DNA of 7,243 nucleotides from Acidimicrobiales bacterium (GTDB lineage: Bacteria; Actinomycetota; Acidimicrobiia; Acidimicrobiales; Ilumatobacteraceae): the NCBI GenBank assembly GCA_030830415.1, contig JAURNB010000030.1:1-7243 (forward strand), written 5' to 3'. Position 1 is the first letter of the stretch. Each line of letters starts with the position of its first letter. Positions 6,063-7,243 of the stretch are shown piece after piece. A program made the position numbers and the translations under genes. The notes under the pieces are model-generated. The model worked only from the letters and a program-made list of their open reading frames with translations, did not search any database and was not told the DNA's origin.

Positions 6063-6909
6063 TGGTGTCAACAGCAATCGACCAGATAAGTGCTGCGCCG
6101 AACAGGTGCGTTGCAACAAGCACGACGGGAATGCCGTTGAAATACTGAACGTATCCCACGAGTGCCTGCAACAATCCGACTCCAAGAAAAACAGCCAGTC
6201 TCTGCTCGAGGAATTCTCTCGTTTTGGTGCTCCTTCTCACTTTGAGCAAGACAAGCAACAACGCGAGCAGCGAGAGAAGAACAAAGAATCCGTGGATGCG
6301 AGCGACGGTTGAAATCTCGAAGCCGAATCGAACAGCGTTTTCATCTCCCGCGTGTGGGCCAGTGGCGGTGACTACTGTTCCGGAAATCACCGCAAGTGCA
6401 AATAACACCCCAATTCCAGACAAATACTTTTTCTCTCTCGGAGAACAATCCGACACCGGATTTCTCCCCTCTCGAGCATGTCGGCACAGCACAACAGCAT
6501 TTGCAATAAGAACCATGGAGAGCAAGAAGTGCCCCATGTTTGCGAACGGGTTCAGACCGGTGAGTACCACGATTCCGCCGAGCACCACTTGGGCCAATAC
6601 CCCAACTACGAGTCCGAGTGAAAGTTGCGTCAGTGAACGTTTCTTCTCGGCGAGAAATAAGGAACCCAAAACTGCTGCGATCACTATTACAGCGACGAAG
6701 CCGGTGAACAGTCGGTTGATTTGCTCGATGGCTCCGTGCATAGAGGAGACGTCAATGAACTTCTCTGAATTGCACTGTGGCCAATCGCTGCAACCTAAAC
6801 CCGAACCCGTGAGACGAACGAGTCCTCCTGTCACAACAATGGCAAAGAGCGACAAATAGGAAGCAAAGCACAGTTTTTCGTATGATCGCGGTGAAATATT
6901 ACGCTTCAC
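6007..6909 (-). CDS. ctaA: Heme A synthase (CtaA/Cox15 family)
   Basis: Integral membrane enzyme oxidising heme O to heme A for aa3-type cytochrome oxidase. 300 residues with about eight membrane helices (near 12-30, 67-86, 97-117, 124-142, 163-183, 203-223, 238-256, 262-280). Seen: GGLVRLTGSGLGCSDWPQC (28-46) with the loop Cys pair 40/46, HGAIEQINR (58-66), the heme-ligand candidates His127 (NMGHFLLS), His206 (ARIHGF) and His268 (VATHLFGA), and GPHAGD (184-189). In the first repeat the B. subtilis E-x-x-H motif is E62-x-x-N65, with His58 four residues before Glu62; I recall EFGNR-type variants in actinobacterial CtaA. The GTG start at 6909 overlaps the upstream gene by 11 bp and has GAGAGG 9 nt before it. 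The 142-160 loop (REGRNPVSDCSPREKK) is encoded by a hairpin-forming segment. The last 56 bp overlap the convergent oxidoreductase gene. Confidence 0.95.
   Translation of the reverse strand: MKRNISPRSYEKLCFASYLSLFAIVVTGGLVRLTGSGLGCSDWPQCNSEKFIDVSSMHGAIEQINRLFTGFVAVIVIAAVLGSLFLAEKKRSLTQLSLGLVVGVLAQVVLGGIVVLTGLNPFANMGHFLLSMVLIANAVVLCRHAREGRNPVSDCSPREKKYLSGIGVLFALAVISGTVVTATGPHAGDENAVRFGFEISTVARIHGFFVLLSLLALLLVLLKVRRSTKTREFLEQRLAVFLGVGLLQALVGYVQYFNGIPVVLVATHLFGAALIWSIAVDTITVSGSGLSRPRSQPLSH
6053..6069. terminator. Hairpin across the oxidoreductase stop codon (weak terminator candidate)
   Basis: GACACC (6053-6058) and GGTGTC (6064-6069) form a perfect 6-bp stem with loop GTGAT, which contains the TGA stop of the plus-strand gene. 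There is no T-run on either strand after the stem, so it is not a standard intrinsic terminator. It also lies in the ctaA coding sequence on the other strand. It may slow or protect 3' ends in a convergent pair with no intergenic space, or be chance. Confidence 0.25.
6440..6467. repeat. Imperfect inverted repeat inside ctaA
   Basis: Arms GGAGAA (6440-6445) with TTCTCC (6462-6467) and ATCCG (6448-6452) with CGGAT (6457-6461) nest into one stem of 11 pairs with a 2-nt CA bulge and an ACAC loop. It encodes part of the loop between predicted membrane helices 4 and 5 of CtaA. No second full copy is in the window, so calling it a repeat family member would be speculation. Confidence 0.5.
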
Positions 6910-7243
6910 GTCTCCATACCTCTCGTCCGTCTATTCCGTATCGGCGCAAGATGAGACCTTTATAAAGACGAACTTGCATAAAGACATGCGTGTCGGCACT
7001 CGGGCCGCCTGGTTCGAAGAGATTGCAGTCGTATCCCATTTTGTCCCAGAGTTTCTCTCTTCCCGGTGTGTCGGAAATGATCTGAGCCTTTCCCCAGAGA
7101 AGCAAGCTGTCCCAATTGTTTTGCTCAGAAACAGGAAAATGAATATTGACATCAGCGTTGATGCTGCAATTCCTCACCTTTTGCTCATTGCTCGCCAGGA
7201 AAGTAAGAAGGTCTTCGCCGAACCAGTTGAAAGTCACTGGGGA
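6899..7243 (-). CDS. Flavin/F420 split-barrel (PPOX-like) protein, N terminus beyond window
   Basis: 114 C-terminal residues are visible; the frame stays open through the window edge (Ser-Pro before the GTG at 7237), so that GTG is probably an internal Val. The run SPVTFNWFGEDLLTFLASNEQKVRN resembles the second and third strands of the pyridoxamine-phosphate-oxidase-like split barrel, where a P-V-x-F-x-W-x-G pattern is followed by the cofactor-phosphate-binding K-x-R-N. Next comes NADVNIHFPV, then a strand WGKAQIIS, and the usual Pro-Gly-Arg-Glu-Lys-Leu-Trp helix. In actinobacteria such proteins bind FMN, F420, or heme, and serve as deazaflavin-dependent reductases or biliverdin reductases; the cofactor cannot be decided from this fragment. 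The gene ends 11 bp inside ctaA, so the two are co-transcribed, but a role in heme metabolism is only a guess. The family call is good, the function open. Confidence 0.8.
   Translation of the reverse strand, partial: SPVTFNWFGEDLLTFLASNEQKVRNCSINADVNIHFPVSEQNNWDSLLLWGKAQIISDTPGREKLWDKMGYDCNLFEPGGPSADTHVFMQVRLYKGLILRRYGIDGREVWRREA
6919..6924 (-). promoter_or_regulatory. Ribosome binding site for ctaA
   Basis: GAGAGG on the minus strand, 9 nt before the GTG at 6909, inside the end of the split-barrel gene. It supports the GTG start and the 11-bp overlap. Confidence 0.55.

Noticed and set aside
6224..6859. 211-codon open frame on the plus strand opposite ctaA
   Set aside because: It is a low-complexity Ser/Thr/Pro-rich reading of the antisense of membrane-helix codons, while ctaA shows full family motifs.

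Overview
The window looks like a stretch of housekeeping chromosome from a compact, roughly mid-GC (about half G+C by eye) actinobacterium. The main clues are an actinobacterial-type GuaB1 (an IMPDH/GMPR relative with CBS domains and the usual W terminus), a heme A synthase with an actinobacterial-looking Glu-x-x-Asn-Arg motif, frequent GTG starts, and several genes that appear to lack Shine-Dalgarno leaders. A planktonic or acidimicrobial-type lineage would fit, but that is inference. Nine genes fill about 99% of the bases. The only gaps are 4, 20, 1 and 41 bp. I see no RNA genes, insertion sequences, CRISPR arrays or phage genes.

Layout. Positions 1-2091 (minus): guaB1 followed after 4 bp by cmk, which runs off the left edge; this is a nucleotide-metabolism pair. 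Positions 2092-2111: a 20-bp divergent promoter whose two -10-like hexamers overlap on opposite strands. Positions 2112-3775 (plus): an alpha/beta hydrolase, overlapping by a GTGA junction the two-domain threonylcarbamoyl-AMP synthase (Sua5 type) that starts t6A synthesis on tRNA. Positions 3753-5076 (minus): a crotonase-fold enzyme followed one base later by a small J-domain protein whose 3' end overlaps that of sua5. Positions 5077-5117: a second divergent regulatory gap with a small dyad. Positions 5118-6062 (plus): an FMN-dependent nitronate monooxygenase/FabK-like enzyme without the usual catalytic histidine. Positions 6007-7243 (minus): a flavin/F420 split-barrel protein (runs off the right edge) overlapping ctaA (heme A synthase), whose 3' end overlaps the oxidoreductase gene by 56 bp.

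The genes do not form one pathway. They make three minus-strand units (guaB1-cmk, crotonase-J protein, split barrel-ctaA) and two plus-strand units (hydrolase-sua5, oxidoreductase) arranged as alternating divergent and convergent pairs. I found no clear undescribed multi-gene system. The best leads are the two ultra-short divergent promoters with probable leaderless transcripts, the His-less oxidoreductase, the J protein with an unrecognised C-terminal domain, and hairpins embedded in coding DNA.
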